Shown here piece after piece: positions 7,864-17,381 of a DNA stretch of 46,183 nt (within the stretch, counting starts at the first letter, position 1; each line of letters begins with the position of its first letter). Origin of the DNA: an uncultured Francisellaceae bacterium (GTDB taxonomy: Bacteria; Pseudomonadota; Gammaproteobacteria; UBA6186; Azoamicaceae); contig CAIVQA010000095.1 of assembly GCA_903907935.1 (NCBI GenBank), positions 1 through 46,183 of the forward strand, in the 5' to 3' direction. The position numbers and the translations under genes are program-made. Below the pieces are notes generated by a model. That model had not been told where the DNA came from and searched no databases. It worked only from the letters and a program-made list of their open reading frames with translations.

Positions 7864-9969
7864 CTATGGTCTAAAGGTTTTTTTTGGCGAAGTTGTAAAT
7901 GTAGAATCTATTAATTTATTAATAGATTCATGTTCTTCTCTAGTGTATGGTTTATCTACAAATTTACCACCTATACTGCTTAAATCAGTATAGATACATT
8001 CTTTTAGCGGAGGTAATTCTAGTTTAATATGTGTTAATAAATCTCTATGCTCGCTTTTAATTAAACTTAAAATTTGTTCCAAATCTTTCGGCGACAAATT
8101 AATAGCTTCAACAGTAACCACTTTACCCTCTTCTACTGCGTCACGTAAAAACGCTATAAATATCTGTTGCTGTTCGGTAATTAATTTTTGTTCTTTACCG
8201 AGTTCAGATGGTATTAATGGACATTCTATAGAATCTTGTTTAACTACCGCTAATAATTGTTGATCGCTAGAACGTTTTATTTCGAAAACTGTGTGATTAT
8301 TTTCTTTAGTCGGTTCTAATGAAACACAATCGACGTTTTTAACTATACTATTTACTGTTTCTTTAAAGTGTTCAAATCTATTATCTGATAACGGCTCAAG
8401 TACTTCTTTTACTTCTGTTAATCGGTCTTTTGCAAGTAATGATGATGTAGTTGGTGATCTAGGGGTTGATACCGTACTAGTTGATATTTTTTCTGGTACT
8501 TCTGGCACCTTTGCTGTCTCTGTTAAAGGTTTTAATCCTGGTATTATTTTAAAAGTTGGTGGTATAGAAGTTGGTGGTTGTTTTTCTTCATCTTTTTTTC
8601 TTATTGGTAGCTTAGTTACAGAAATTAAACCTTCAATACTTTTCATATTATATTGCAACATATAATCGTTAGTATCTGCATATATTTCTTTTTGTATTTC
8701 TGGAGATAAATTATTAAAAATATTTTGACATGTTTCATTAATTACAGGATAGTATTGAGGATTATTTAATTGTTTTGTCACTTCTGTAGCATCTTCAAAA
8801 CCATATTGAAATTTTAATTGTGCTGCCATAACTCCAAGTATTAATAATTTTTCATGAGGAGATTTACCACTATTAATACATTTATATTCTTCGGAAAAAT
8901 CAAATTGTCTAGGAACTTTATCTAAAAAATCTTTAATTGCAACAGGAGTGTTTATATTGTTACCTTTCATATACGTAGCAATATCAGCTATACATCTTTC
9001 AATACTATCAGTTACAGGTTTAACAAGCTTATCTTCTTCAATCACTAAATTTCTTATTTCTTCGATTTTATATTGCTCTAATTTAGCTTCTACTAATGTA
9101 TGATTATCCAGTACCAAACTATGATATTGTTGCCATAATGGAGTATCAACCCCAATTAATGGTTTTATTTCTGGATCTTCAACAATTCTTTTAGCAAATA
9201 GATTAGGATAACCCAAAGATATCAATTGCTTTATAATGTTTGTCTCTTCTAGATCTACTAGTTGTTTACGTTCTTCATCAATTAAAATACTGTTTACTGT
9301 CCAATGATTACCATTATTAGAAATATCTACTAACGCTATTGGATTAATTGGAGATTTTATTGAATATGCATGCCCTTTAGCATGAAATTTAACTGCAAAC
9401 CCTAATGCTTGTACTGTTTCTTCTAAAACACCTGCATTATATTCTCTATAGTATTCTTCTTGATTAGTAAATTTACTACCCATACATCGTTCAAGTATTT
9501 CAGTACAAGCATTTTTGTCACCTAAATGATCTTTCCATTCTTTAATATCAGATGGTTCAAAACCAAAATCTAAAAGAAACTGTTCAGAATCTTTTTTTGC
9601 TTCTATAGTTGAACCTTCATCAAAAAACACTTCGAACTGCCTACTACAACTATCATAATAATCTTGTTTTTTATGTAGCGTAGCTCTAGCAGTAAATTTT
9701 CTAATTGCAGCAGCTAAATATTGTTGTGCTTCTTCGTTAGTCGTTTTTTTACTTATTAATGTTTCTTTTAGATCATCCCAGCTAGTTGGTGGAGGTTTGC
9801 ACGTCTCTTTACAATACTCAAATAACTCTTTATATGCATCTGTCTCTAAAAGATGATTTTGTTCAAGAATACCATCTATTAACAATTTTGAAAAAGCCAC
9901 TGCTATAGAATGCGCCCCGCAACTATTATGCGCCCCACTAGTACTAGTTTTTCCTAAAATTTCTTTCAT
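7864..9969 (-). CDS. Putative OTU/papain-like cysteine peptidase, effector candidate
   Basis: 701 residues, not recognised as a named family. The N-terminus reads SGAHNSCGAHSIAVAF, with Cys17 in the position of an OTU/papain-type nucleophile at the start of a helix. NNGNHWTVNS with His222 follows about 200 residues later, matching the Cys-then-His order of OTU and papain folds. Residues about 470-510 form a Pro/Ser/Thr-rich linker, and about 515-701 form a separate C-terminal domain. There is no signal peptide or membrane segment. Size, domain layout and position beside the GT-like effector suggest a translocated deubiquitinase-like protein. The catalytic assignment is inference from two short motifs. 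Element A copy 3 begins 30 bp upstream. Confidence 0.5.
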   Translation of the reverse strand: MKEILGKTSTSGAHNSCGAHSIAVAFSKLLIDGILEQNHLLETDAYKELFEYCKETCKPPPTSWDDLKETLISKKTTNEEAQQYLAAAIRKFTARATLHKKQDYYDSCSRQFEVFFDEGSTIEAKKDSEQFLLDFGFEPSDIKEWKDHLGDKNACTEILERCMGSKFTNQEEYYREYNAGVLEETVQALGFAVKFHAKGHAYSIKSPINPIALVDISNNGNHWTVNSILIDEERKQLVDLEETNIIKQLISLGYPNLFAKRIVEDPEIKPLIGVDTPLWQQYHSLVLDNHTLVEAKLEQYKIEEIRNLVIEEDKLVKPVTDSIERCIADIATYMKGNNINTPVAIKDFLDKVPRQFDFSEEYKCINSGKSPHEKLLILGVMAAQLKFQYGFEDATEVTKQLNNPQYYPVINETCQNIFNNLSPEIQKEIYADTNDYMLQYNMKSIEGLISVTKLPIRKKDEEKQPPTSIPPTFKIIPGLKPLTETAKVPEVPEKISTSTVSTPRSPTTSSLLAKDRLTEVKEVLEPLSDNRFEHFKETVNSIVKNVDCVSLEPTKENNHTVFEIKRSSDQQLLAVVKQDSIECPLIPSELGKEQKLITEQQQIFIAFLRDAVEEGKVVTVEAINLSPKDLEQILSLIKSEHRDLLTHIKLELPPLKECIYTDLSSIGGKFVDKPYTREEHESINKLIDSTFTTSPKKTFRP

Positions 9970-9999
9970 TATATAAAATATAATAGCTTATTTTGGGAG

Positions 10000-10223
10000 T
10001 ATATATTCTCAGTTAATGAGTTTTTGATACTCTAAAAAAACAAGGAGTGTTGTTTGAGCCTCCTTGGACTCTAGTTGCTCTTTACTTTGCGAAAGGCGAG
10101 TTTCACGAAAAAATGTCAGGATAGACATTTTTGACGTGTGCAACACGCCCGAAGGGCGAGCGCCAAAATGGCACGAGTCACTTGTTTTTTAGAGTATCAA
10201 AAACTCATTAGCTGAAAATATAT
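10000..10223. repeat. Palindromic element A, copy 3 (full form)
   Basis: The arms ATGAGTTTTTGATACTCTAA (from 10016) and TTAGAGTATCAAAAACTCAT (to 10208) are complementary apart from one length difference in an A-run. Complementarity extends outward with two mismatches into TATATATTCTCAG / CTGAAAATATATA. The arm sequence (TTGATACTC) differs from copy 2 (CGGTGTTC), but both arms changed together. The interior matches copy 2, including a perfect AAAAATGTC...GACATTTTT hairpin. Confidence 0.92.
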
Positions 10224-10226
10224 AAA

Positions 10227-11576
10227 TTAAGGAGAACTTTCTGGAGTTAAAACATAAGGGGTAGTCAATACTATTGGGATTAATGCTATACAAGATAGTA
10301 CACTACATAACAATAAAACTATAAAGTACCAATTCCAGCTATAGTCTATTAACAGCCCTATTGGATATCCAGCAACTGCTGCCCCAATATAGCCCCACCA
10401 ACTAACAAAACCATTAGCACTACAAGCCACTTTTTTATCTACGTATTCTGCCGTAGCTAATCCAATTAACATCTGTGGCCCATAAACGAAAAATCCAATT
10501 AATCCGATTAATATAAAATCTAATATTCTACTGCTACTAGTAATTTGCCAAAAAATCCACAAACAAAAAGCCAAGCAAATAGAACAAATCATAATAAATG
10601 GTGCTCTTTTACCAGCAAATATTTGATCGGTAACCCACCCTGCAAATAACATCCCCAATAAACCACCTAGCTCAAACCAAACAATACTAGTGCCAGCAAT
10701 TACCGAACTATAACCTCTTACCCTTACTAAAAATGGCACAGTCCAATCATTAATCGATGTTTTTACTACATAAACAAAAAAACAACTAATTGCCATAATT
10801 ATTACCGAACTATTATTTAAAATATGATCTAATAAAATTTGTTTGGCAGATAAGCTAGTTTCTGCAGAAGCAGATGGCAATTCATAATTGTTACTGTCTG
10901 ATTTATATTTTTCTATTGGAGGCAAACCTAAACTTCGCGGTTCATCGCGCAACCTGTTAATCAATAACAATCCAACTATTATACACATTCCACCAGGCAC
11001 AAACATAGAATAACGCCAACCTAAAGTTTCTGCATAATAGCCAGCAATAACAGGAATAATAGCACCACCTACATTATGTGAGGTACTACAAATACTCCAC
11101 CAAATCCCTCGTTCTTCTTTAGTGTACCAGTAAGTTAATTGTTTAGTAATCGGCGGCCACCCCCAACCCTGAAACCAACCATTTAATCCCCAAAAAATTG
11201 CAAACCATATTAAGGAATTAGAAAAACCAAATAAAATATTAAATACCCCTGCAAGTATCAAGCCAACTGCCATAAAATATCTAGGATTCGCCCGATCAGA
11301 CAAAATACCACTAAAAAATTTACTAACTCCATAAGAAATAGACAAAATAGTACCTAGCCAGCCTAAATCGCTATAGCTATAACCTAGATCAACTAATTGA
11401 GGGATAATAAAAGTAAAACTTTTTCTAGCAAAATAAAAAAATACATATCCTATGTACATCGAATAAAAAATTCGGATCCGCCAATATTTATATTTCTTAG
11501 CGATTAAATTTTGATCTTGGATTTCTTCCTTTAATGCTGCTGGCTTAAATATTTTGTTTAGGATCCCTATTTTCAT
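10227..11576 (-). CDS. MFS sugar-phosphate/organophosphate antiporter (UhpC/GlpT-like)
   Basis: 449 residues with about twelve hydrophobic segments. The N-terminal FKPAALKEE, YIGYVFFYFARKSF, and NGWFQGWGWPPITKQL are hallmarks of the organophosphate:phosphate antiporter family (UhpT, UhpC, GlpT, PgtP). It is expected to import a phosphorylated sugar or glycerol phosphate across the inner membrane in exchange for phosphate. It lies 60 bp downstream of pgi on the same strand, which favours glucose-6-phosphate as substrate, though this is not proven. A TTG start 12 codons upstream is possible, but the ATG at 11576 aligns with the usual GlpT/UhpT N-terminus. Its stop is just beyond the end of element A copy 3. 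Confidence 0.85.
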   Translation of the reverse strand: MKIGILNKIFKPAALKEEIQDQNLIAKKYKYWRIRIFYSMYIGYVFFYFARKSFTFIIPQLVDLGYSYSDLGWLGTILSISYGVSKFFSGILSDRANPRYFMAVGLILAGVFNILFGFSNSLIWFAIFWGLNGWFQGWGWPPITKQLTYWYTKEERGIWWSICSTSHNVGGAIIPVIAGYYAETLGWRYSMFVPGGMCIIVGLLLINRLRDEPRSLGLPPIEKYKSDSNNYELPSASAETSLSAKQILLDHILNNSSVIIMAISCFFVYVVKTSINDWTVPFLVRVRGYSSVIAGTSIVWFELGGLLGMLFAGWVTDQIFAGKRAPFIMICSICLAFCLWIFWQITSSSRILDFILIGLIGFFVYGPQMLIGLATAEYVDKKVACSANGFVSWWGYIGAAVAGYPIGLLIDYSWNWYFIVLLLCSVLSCIALIPIVLTTPYVLTPESSP

Positions 11577-11636
11577 CTGGCAAATTTTGAATCTTATAAA
11601 AAATAATGTCAATAAAAAGTATATATGTAAGTTTGT

Positions 11637-13154
11637 TTAATCATTAAAACTAAAGTATTTGTTTTCCAAGTTAACTGTAGAACTTTTTAATGGTTGCAAT
11701 TCTAATTGTGATAATATTTTATTTGCTAAACTTTTACCTAATTCTACTCCCCACTGATCAAAAGAATTAATATTCCACATTACCCCTTGCACAAAAACTT
11801 TATGTTCATACAACGCAATTAATGCCCCTAATATCTCTGGAGTTAATTCTGGAAATAAGATAGTACTACTAGGCCTACTGCCAGAACAATCTTTATAATT
11901 TTCTAATTCGTTATTATTAATATTACTTGTCCCTTCCATTAAAGCCTGACTTTGAGCCAAACAATTAGCAAATAAAACCCGATTTTTAGCCGTAACTAAA
12001 AAATCCACTGGAACAACTTGGCTTCCTTGATGTAACATTTGCATATAAGAATGTTGCCCATTACAACCTACTCCACCCCAAATAACCGGAGCTGAATCGT
12101 AATCTATAAAATTATTTTGTAAATCTACTGTTTTACCATTACTTTCCATTTCTAATTGTTGCAAATAAGCTGGGAAATGTTCTAATGCATCTAAATAAGG
12201 CATTATAGCTAAAGATCTATATTGCATAAAGTTTATATTCCAAATCCCTATTAATGCCATAAACACCGGCATGTTTTTAGAAAATTCGGTATTTTTAAAA
12301 TGCTGATCTAATATATAACCTCCTTGTAAAAACTTTCTAAAGTTTTTCATACCTAACTTAATAGCAATTGGCAACCCAACTGCTGACCATACAGAATATC
12401 TTCCACCGACAAAATCCCAAAATGGAAAAATATTATTTTTTTTGATCCCAAATTCTATAGCTTTACTTATATTACAAGTAACTGCAAATACTTTTGACTT
12501 ATAATCATCTTGAAACCAATTTATTACTGTTTTAGCATTACAAATTGTTTCTTTAGTAGTAAAACTTTTAGAACTAATAATTGCTATAGTAGTTTCTGGA
12601 TTTAATTTAATTAAAATATTATTAATAGTATGAGGATCTACATTAGCTATAAAGTAAAAATTTAAATTTTTAGCTAATTTATGAGTATATTTTTCTAAGG
12701 CATTACAAACCATCATTGGTCCTAAATAAGAACCTCCTATACCTAAACATAAAATACTTTGGCAATTACTTTTATATAAATCCTCTGTAAATTTACTCAT
12801 TTGGCGTAACACAAGATCTATTTCTAATGTTGGATTTGGATCTCGCAAACTAGTATGCCAAACACTTTTATGTTCGGTAACATTAATTTTTTCGCCTTTA
12901 AATAAATCTTTAATTTTATGATCTAATTCACAATGTTTTGCAGCGTTACATAATATTTTTAAAGCTTCCGAATCAACATGTTGTCTAGAAAAATCCATAA
13001 ATAAATTTAAATCATCAAGATTAACTGAAAAATGTTTAGATCTACAATGATCTTTTAAAAATAATTGTGGTATGGTTATTTTATTAATTAATTGTTTTTT
13101 TTGTAATAGTTGTTGCCAAAATTCACTATTTCTAAAAGTATTTTTTATTGACAT
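11637..13154 (-). CDS. pgi: Glucose-6-phosphate isomerase
   Basis: 505 residues. Interconverts glucose-6-phosphate and fructose-6-phosphate in the cytoplasm. Family signatures are intact: GGRYSVWSAVGLP at 250-262, catalytic Glu337 in MESNGK, His368 in NGQHSYMQMLHQG, and FDQWGVELGK with Lys474. It is somewhat shorter than the roughly 550-residue enterobacterial enzyme. The ATG overlaps the end of pcnB by 10 bp and has a GAGGAA ribosome-binding site inside pcnB, so it is translationally coupled to pcnB. The sugar-phosphate transporter follows, giving a plausible uptake-then-isomerise module. Confidence 0.96.
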   Translation of the reverse strand: MSIKNTFRNSEFWQQLLQKKQLINKITIPQLFLKDHCRSKHFSVNLDDLNLFMDFSRQHVDSEALKILCNAAKHCELDHKIKDLFKGEKINVTEHKSVWHTSLRDPNPTLEIDLVLRQMSKFTEDLYKSNCQSILCLGIGGSYLGPMMVCNALEKYTHKLAKNLNFYFIANVDPHTINNILIKLNPETTIAIISSKSFTTKETICNAKTVINWFQDDYKSKVFAVTCNISKAIEFGIKKNNIFPFWDFVGGRYSVWSAVGLPIAIKLGMKNFRKFLQGGYILDQHFKNTEFSKNMPVFMALIGIWNINFMQYRSLAIMPYLDALEHFPAYLQQLEMESNGKTVDLQNNFIDYDSAPVIWGGVGCNGQHSYMQMLHQGSQVVPVDFLVTAKNRVLFANCLAQSQALMEGTSNINNNELENYKDCSGSRPSSTILFPELTPEILGALIALYEHKVFVQGVMWNINSFDQWGVELGKSLANKILSQLELQPLKSSTVNLENKYFSFND

Positions 13155-14485
13155 ATTTCCTCATCACTACCACTATTTTCTAAATCTAAGCTGGTTGTTT
13201 TTATGGTTGCTAAATACTTATTCCACCAACGAGAAATTTTTTGAGCTTTCTTATCTCCAGATTTTGCTCTTAACGATAAAAATTGAAAGGCTGCACTAAA
13301 TTTACTTGAAGCACCTAGTTGATCAGCTTTTTTTCCTTTTTTTCCAGCTGTTTTTGTTAACTTAATTTGTAATAACCAAATATCCTTGACATACATTATT
13401 AATTTTTTAGATAAATTTATAACCTTATTTTGCTGAGACAAAATTTCTTCAGCAGCTTGTTTATATGCTAAAAATTCTGAAACTTTTTTTGGAACTAAAT
13501 ATTTTGATGCAATTTTACAAACTATTGGCCATAACAAAACCGCAATTAACCAAGCAGGATTAATATGTTTATGATTTTTAATCTCATCATCCAGATCTTT
13601 TAATCCATTAATTATAAAATTAAAATGTTTATGATTTTTAATATGTTGATATTCCTGCCAATTTGGAAATAAAATATCTAATAACTCATATTGTTTTAAT
13701 AATTCAAATGACTCCATAGCATGACCATAAAAAAATAACTTTACATATTCTTCATAAAGTCTAGCTGGAGCAATATTTAATAATAATGTTTTTAATAAAT
13801 AAATAGGTTGCAAAGTATTAGCTTCGATAGAAAATCCTAACTTAGCAGCAAAACGTACTGCCCTAAGCATCCTAACAGGATCTTCTCTATATCTAGTGGT
13901 AGGATCGCCTATTAAACATAATTGTTTAGCCTGTAAATCTTTAAGCCCACCTACATAATCAATTAAAGTATAATCAGCAATATTGTAGTATAATGCATTA
14001 ACAGTAAAATCCCGACGTATTGCATCTTCCTCTATACTCCCATAAACATTATCACGTAAAATCATCCCTTCTTTAGAGTGATTCTTTTTATGGACTTGTT
14101 CTCTCCTAAAAGTTGCAACTTCTACCATATCGCTACCAAAATGAACATGCGCCAATTGAAATCTTCTGCCAACAATATAGCAATGCTTAAATAATTTTTT
14201 TATTTTTTCTGGATAAGCATTAGTAGCTACATCAAAATCTTTTGGTTGTCTATTTAATAATAAATCTCTAACTCCACCACCCACTAAATAAGATCTATAC
14301 CCGTTTTCTTTCAATCTATACAATACTTTTAAAACATGCTTACTTATATTGCTACGAGAAATATTATGTTCTGAACGAGGAATAATAGTTGGTATAAGAT
14401 TACTAAAATTATTTCCCTTGTTACCAAGGAATTGAAATTTGAAAATTTTAATAAAAAAATTCTTTATTGTTTTTAATTTATTCAT
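13145..14485 (-). CDS. pcnB: Poly(A) polymerase I
   Basis: 446 residues. A class II nucleotidyltransferase that adds 3' poly(A) tails to RNA and promotes decay. Visible motifs are YLVGGGVRDLLLNRQPKDFD (GG at 69-70, catalytic Asp83 and Asp85), the PcnB-type GRRFQLAHVHFG, and RRDFTVNALYYN. The C-terminus is rich in Lys/Ser/Ala (KKGKKADQ), as in other PcnB proteins. These features favour PcnB over a CCA-adding enzyme. It sits 9 bp after dnaB and overlaps pgi, so dnaB-pcnB-pgi are probably one transcript. Confidence 0.92.
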   Translation of the reverse strand: MNKLKTIKNFFIKIFKFQFLGNKGNNFSNLIPTIIPRSEHNISRSNISKHVLKVLYRLKENGYRSYLVGGGVRDLLLNRQPKDFDVATNAYPEKIKKLFKHCYIVGRRFQLAHVHFGSDMVEVATFRREQVHKKNHSKEGMILRDNVYGSIEEDAIRRDFTVNALYYNIADYTLIDYVGGLKDLQAKQLCLIGDPTTRYREDPVRMLRAVRFAAKLGFSIEANTLQPIYLLKTLLLNIAPARLYEEYVKLFFYGHAMESFELLKQYELLDILFPNWQEYQHIKNHKHFNFIINGLKDLDDEIKNHKHINPAWLIAVLLWPIVCKIASKYLVPKKVSEFLAYKQAAEEILSQQNKVINLSKKLIMYVKDIWLLQIKLTKTAGKKGKKADQLGASSKFSAAFQFLSLRAKSGDKKAQKISRWWNKYLATIKTTSLDLENSGSDEEICQ

Positions 14486-14494
14486 TTAAAATAA

Positions 14495-15883
14495 CTATAT
14501 GCTTACTGTCTGTGCAAAATTTTCAAAACGCGAAAAATGACCAAGAAAAGTTAAACGCATCATGCCAGTTGGGCCATTTCTTTGCTTAGCAATAATAATT
14601 TCTGCAGTTCCTTTGTACGCACTTTCTTTGTTATAAACTTCATCTCGATAAATAAAAGCAATTAAATCAGCATCCTGCTCAATAGCACCAGATTCACGTA
14701 GATCCGACATTATAGGACGCCGATCAGTACGTTGCTCAAGACTGCGATTTAATTGCGATAACGCAATTACTGGAACATTTAATTCTCTAGCTAATATTTT
14801 TAATGATCTAGAAATTTCAGAAATCTCCGCAGCACGATGCTCATTATTACCGGGTACTCTCATTAATTGTAAATAATCTACCACTATCATGCCAAGTTCA
14901 CCTTGTTCGCGAATTAAACGTCTTGCCCTAGCACGTACTTCTATTGGACTTAACGACCCGGAATCATCAATAAACATTTTTCTAGAAGCCATCATGGCAA
15001 TTGCTGAAGATAATCTTGGCCAATCATCATCATGCAATTGACCACTTCTAATACGTTGTAACTCTATTCTAGCTAATGATGCTAACATCCTCATTGCTAA
15101 CTGCTCTGCAGGCATTTCCATACTAAAAATTAATACTGGTTTATCGGTTTTCATACTAATCCATTCAGCAATATTCATGGCAAAAGTAGTTTTACCCATA
15201 GATGGTCGACCAGCTACAATTACTAGATCAGCTCGTTGTAACCCAGAAGTAAGTTTATCAAAATCCGTAAATCCTGAAGAAATACCAGTAATTGGTGAAT
15301 CAGATTCTGATAAAAGCTCGATTCGTGCAATAGTCGTAGTTAAAATTTCCGCAATAGTTTTTATGCCATGCTGACCAATAGATTGGTGTTCGGCAATAGC
15401 AAATACTTTACGCTCTGCTTCATCAACTAACTCTTTAGCAATTTTACCTTTAGCAGTAAAACCCAATTCAGTAATTGCTTCACCAACTTCGATTAATTTT
15501 CTAAGTAAAGATTTTTCTTTTACAATATCCGCGTAAGCTACAATATTAGCAGCACTAGGAGTGTTCTTAGCTAATGCTCCTAAATAAGCTAAATCCGTAT
15601 AAATTTCGGATACAGTAACAACATCTACTGGTCTACTTTGAGCAACTAGCCCAGATATAGCTTGAAAAATTAAACTATGATCTCGTCGATAAAAATCCGT
15701 AGCATTAATCCTATCGGCAATTTGATCCCAAGCTGCTGCATCTAACATCAAACCACCTAATACAGCCTGCTCAGCATCTATAGAATGCGGGGGAATTTTA
15801 AGAGACTGCATAACTAGATCTTCGGAGGTATTATTCGAATTAATGGTTATTGAAGAATTTTCTGTTTGTGAACTAATTTCCAT
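14495..15883 (-). CDS. dnaB: Replicative DNA helicase DnaB
   Basis: 462 residues, full length. The hexameric 5'-3' helicase at the replication fork. The N-terminal DnaB domain begins at IPPHSIDAEQAVLGG (30-44). The RecA-like C-terminal domain has Walker A GRPSMGKT (225-232), a Walker B region MIVVDYLQLM, and SDLRESGAIEQDAD. In many bacteria dnaB follows rplI directly; here 283 bp holding element A copy 4 separate them, so dnaB may have its own promoter or depend on read-through of the hairpin. Confidence 0.97.
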   Translation of the reverse strand: MEISSQTENSSITINSNNTSEDLVMQSLKIPPHSIDAEQAVLGGLMLDAAAWDQIADRINATDFYRRDHSLIFQAISGLVAQSRPVDVVTVSEIYTDLAYLGALAKNTPSAANIVAYADIVKEKSLLRKLIEVGEAITELGFTAKGKIAKELVDEAERKVFAIAEHQSIGQHGIKTIAEILTTTIARIELLSESDSPITGISSGFTDFDKLTSGLQRADLVIVAGRPSMGKTTFAMNIAEWISMKTDKPVLIFSMEMPAEQLAMRMLASLARIELQRIRSGQLHDDDWPRLSSAIAMMASRKMFIDDSGSLSPIEVRARARRLIREQGELGMIVVDYLQLMRVPGNNEHRAAEISEISRSLKILARELNVPVIALSQLNRSLEQRTDRRPIMSDLRESGAIEQDADLIAFIYRDEVYNKESAYKGTAEIIIAKQRNGPTGMMRLTFLGHFSRFENFAQTVSI

Positions 15884-15940
15884 TTAAATTCCGATTTATA
15901 ATCACGAAAATACCCCTAGCTAGGAACGCGCATACACTTA

Positions 15941-16142
15941 TCGCACATGAGTTTCCGGTATTCTAAAAAAATAATTGACTCGCGCCATCCTGGCGCTTGC
16001 CCTTCGGGCGCACTGCGTGCGTCAAAATGTCTATCCTGACATTTTTTGCGCTGAACTCGCCCTGCGCTCAACAGCGCTAACAGCAATAGTATGGGGCTCA
16101 AACACCGCTCATTATTTTTTTAGAATACCAAAAACTCATTAG
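15941..16142. repeat. Palindromic element A, copy 4 (inverted interior)
   Basis: The arms (ATGAGTTTCCGGTATTCTAA from 15947, and TTAGAATACCAAAAACTCAT to 16139) pair with two mismatches. The interior is the reverse complement of copies 2 and 3: the gcgcc/ggcgc, CGCC and ATGTC...GACAT hairpins appear in opposite order. It sits between rplI and dnaB. A short open frame across it (15916-16101, minus) follows repeat sequence and is not a gene. The rest of the gap 15884-16166 shows no gene. Confidence 0.9.
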
Positions 16143-16166
16143 TCGAGAGTATACATCCCCCAGCAC

Positions 16167-16619
16167 TTACTTTTTAGCCACAACTGTTACTATTACCGTC
16201 GCCTCTATCTCACCATGGTTTAAGCCTAATTTTACCTCGTGAACACCTAATTCTTTTATAGCACCATGAGGTAATTGGACTTCTTGTTTATTAACATCAC
16301 CACCAGCTGCAATAACAGCTTCTTGAATATCAGAAACTCCTATAGAACCATATAGGTTTCCTTCTTCACTAGCCAAAGCTGCAAGTTCTATTTGTATACC
16401 ATTTAATGAGGCTGCACGTTGTTTTAACTCTTCTATTCGTTCTAGTTCTTTCTTATGCAATTCATCTTTACGTTCTTCAAAATATTTAATATTAACCGAA
16501 GTAGCTAATACAGCTTTCTTCTTTGGTAATAAATAATTTCTAGCATATCCTGGTTTAACTTTAATTTTTTTACCTAAAGGTCCAAGATTTTTTACATTTT
16601 CTAAAAGTATCAATTCCAC
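16167..16619 (-). CDS. rplI: 50S ribosomal protein bL9
   Basis: 150 residues, the normal length. The N-terminal globular domain starts MELILLENVKNLGPLGKKIK with the conserved VKPGYARNYLLPKKKA. A Lys/Glu-rich connecting helix (about 45-75) and the C-terminal rRNA-binding domain follow. Third gene of rpsF-rpsR-rplI; 12 bp separate it from rpsR. Confidence 0.98.
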   Translation of the reverse strand: MELILLENVKNLGPLGKKIKVKPGYARNYLLPKKKAVLATSVNIKYFEERKDELHKKELERIEELKQRAASLNGIQIELAALASEEGNLYGSIGVSDIQEAVIAAGGDVNKQEVQLPHGAIKELGVHEVKLGLNHGEIEATVIVTVVAKK

Positions 16620-16631
16620 GTTTATAAACTC

Positions 16632-16850
16632 CTAATCACAGTATGGTAACAACCCAACAAACCTAGCTAATTTAATAGCTTTAGATAACTGTCTTTGAAA
16701 GCGAGCACAAGTTCCAGTAATACGACTTGGAACTATTTTACCACTTTCTGTAACATAACCCTTTAACATAATATAATCTTTATAATCAATCTTCTTAACT
16801 TTTTCTTTGGTAAATTTGCAAAATTTTTTACGCCTTTTATTATACATCAT
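16632..16850 (-). CDS. rpsR: 30S ribosomal protein bS18
   Basis: 72 residues, as expected for bS18. Contains [20 protein letters not shown], then [21 protein letters not shown] and the basic [20 protein letters not shown]. It binds bS6 on the 30S platform. It lies 11 bp after rpsF. Two consecutive Met codons make the exact start uncertain by one residue. Confidence 0.98.
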   Translation of the reverse strand: MMYNKRRKKFCKFTKEKVKKIDYKDYIMLKGYVTESGKIVPSRITGTCARFQRQLSKAIKLARFVGLLPYCD

Positions 16851-16861
16851 GATTTTTATTC

Positions 16862-17290
16862 CTATTCAGCTGAATCGTTAAAGTTAGGTTCTATAGCCTC
16901 TATGCCAGCACCTGCTTTTGGTTCATAATAATTATTATAACCACCGCTATCTTTAGCATTTTTTTCCATATCTTTACTTTTAAAAAATATCGAAGGTTCT
17001 GTTATAGCTTCATCACACTTGGTAACTAAACTACGGATCACCGCATCATTAAATTTAAATGCATTATTTAATTCAGTAATAGTGTTATGCTCACATTCAA
17101 TATTTAATAAAATATAATGAGCTTTATGTAATTTATTGATTTGATAAGCAAGCTGTAACTTACCCCAATCTTCTTGGCGATGAACTTTACCATTACCTTT
17201 AGTGATAACTGCTCGGTAACGATCGATCATAGCATTTACCTGATTGCTCTGATCTGGATGTATTAGTAATAATATTTCGTAATGCTTCAT
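16862..17290 (-). CDS. rpsF: 30S ribosomal protein bS6
   Basis: 142 residues. The bS6 fold (residues 1-95) starts [15 protein letters not shown] and includes the conserved [21 protein letters not shown] longer acidic, low-complexity tail ([20 protein letters not shown] region) follows, as in other gammaproteobacterial S6 proteins. First gene of the operon; AGGGG lies just upstream of the ATG, within a possible leader hairpin. A good sigma70-like promoter lies 60-90 bp upstream. Confidence 0.97.
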   Translation of the reverse strand: MKHYEILLLIHPDQSNQVNAMIDRYRAVITKGNGKVHRQEDWGKLQLAYQINKLHKAHYILLNIECEHNTITELNNAFKFNDAVIRSLVTKCDEAITEPSIFFKSKDMEKNAKDSGGYNNYYEPKAGAGIEAIEPNFNDSAE

Positions 17291-17293
17291 AAT

Positions 17294-17328
17294 AACCCCT
17301 TTCGGTTTATATCAGCCTAAATTTAGGC
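17294..17328 (-). promoter_or_regulatory. rpsF leader hairpins, possible S6:S18 autoregulatory site
   Basis: In the transcribed leader, GCCTAAATTTAGGC is a perfect 14-nt palindrome. It is followed by AACCGAAAGGGGTT, which can fold with the Shine-Dalgarno in its 3' part. The bS6:bS18 complex is known to bind an mRNA leader containing a CCG element in many bacteria; the CCG here is suggestive only. No alignment to the known motif was made. Confidence 0.35.
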
Positions 17329-17352
17329 AAGGAGGATCAAAATTAAGTATCC

Positions 17353-17381
17353 AGGGTAATGAATCAACTTACTAGAGTCAA
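17353..17381 (-). promoter_or_regulatory. Sigma70-like promoter of rpsF operon
   Basis: On the minus strand, TTGACT (17381-17376) and TACCCT (17358-17353) are separated by 17 bp. This places a start about 55 nt upstream of the rpsF ATG. The -35 box is close to consensus and the -10 box is weaker. Confidence 0.55.

Noticed and set aside
15916..16101. 61-codon minus-strand ORF
   Set aside because: It lies almost entirely in palindromic element A copy 4 and follows its repeat sequence; no homology or ribosome-binding site supports it.
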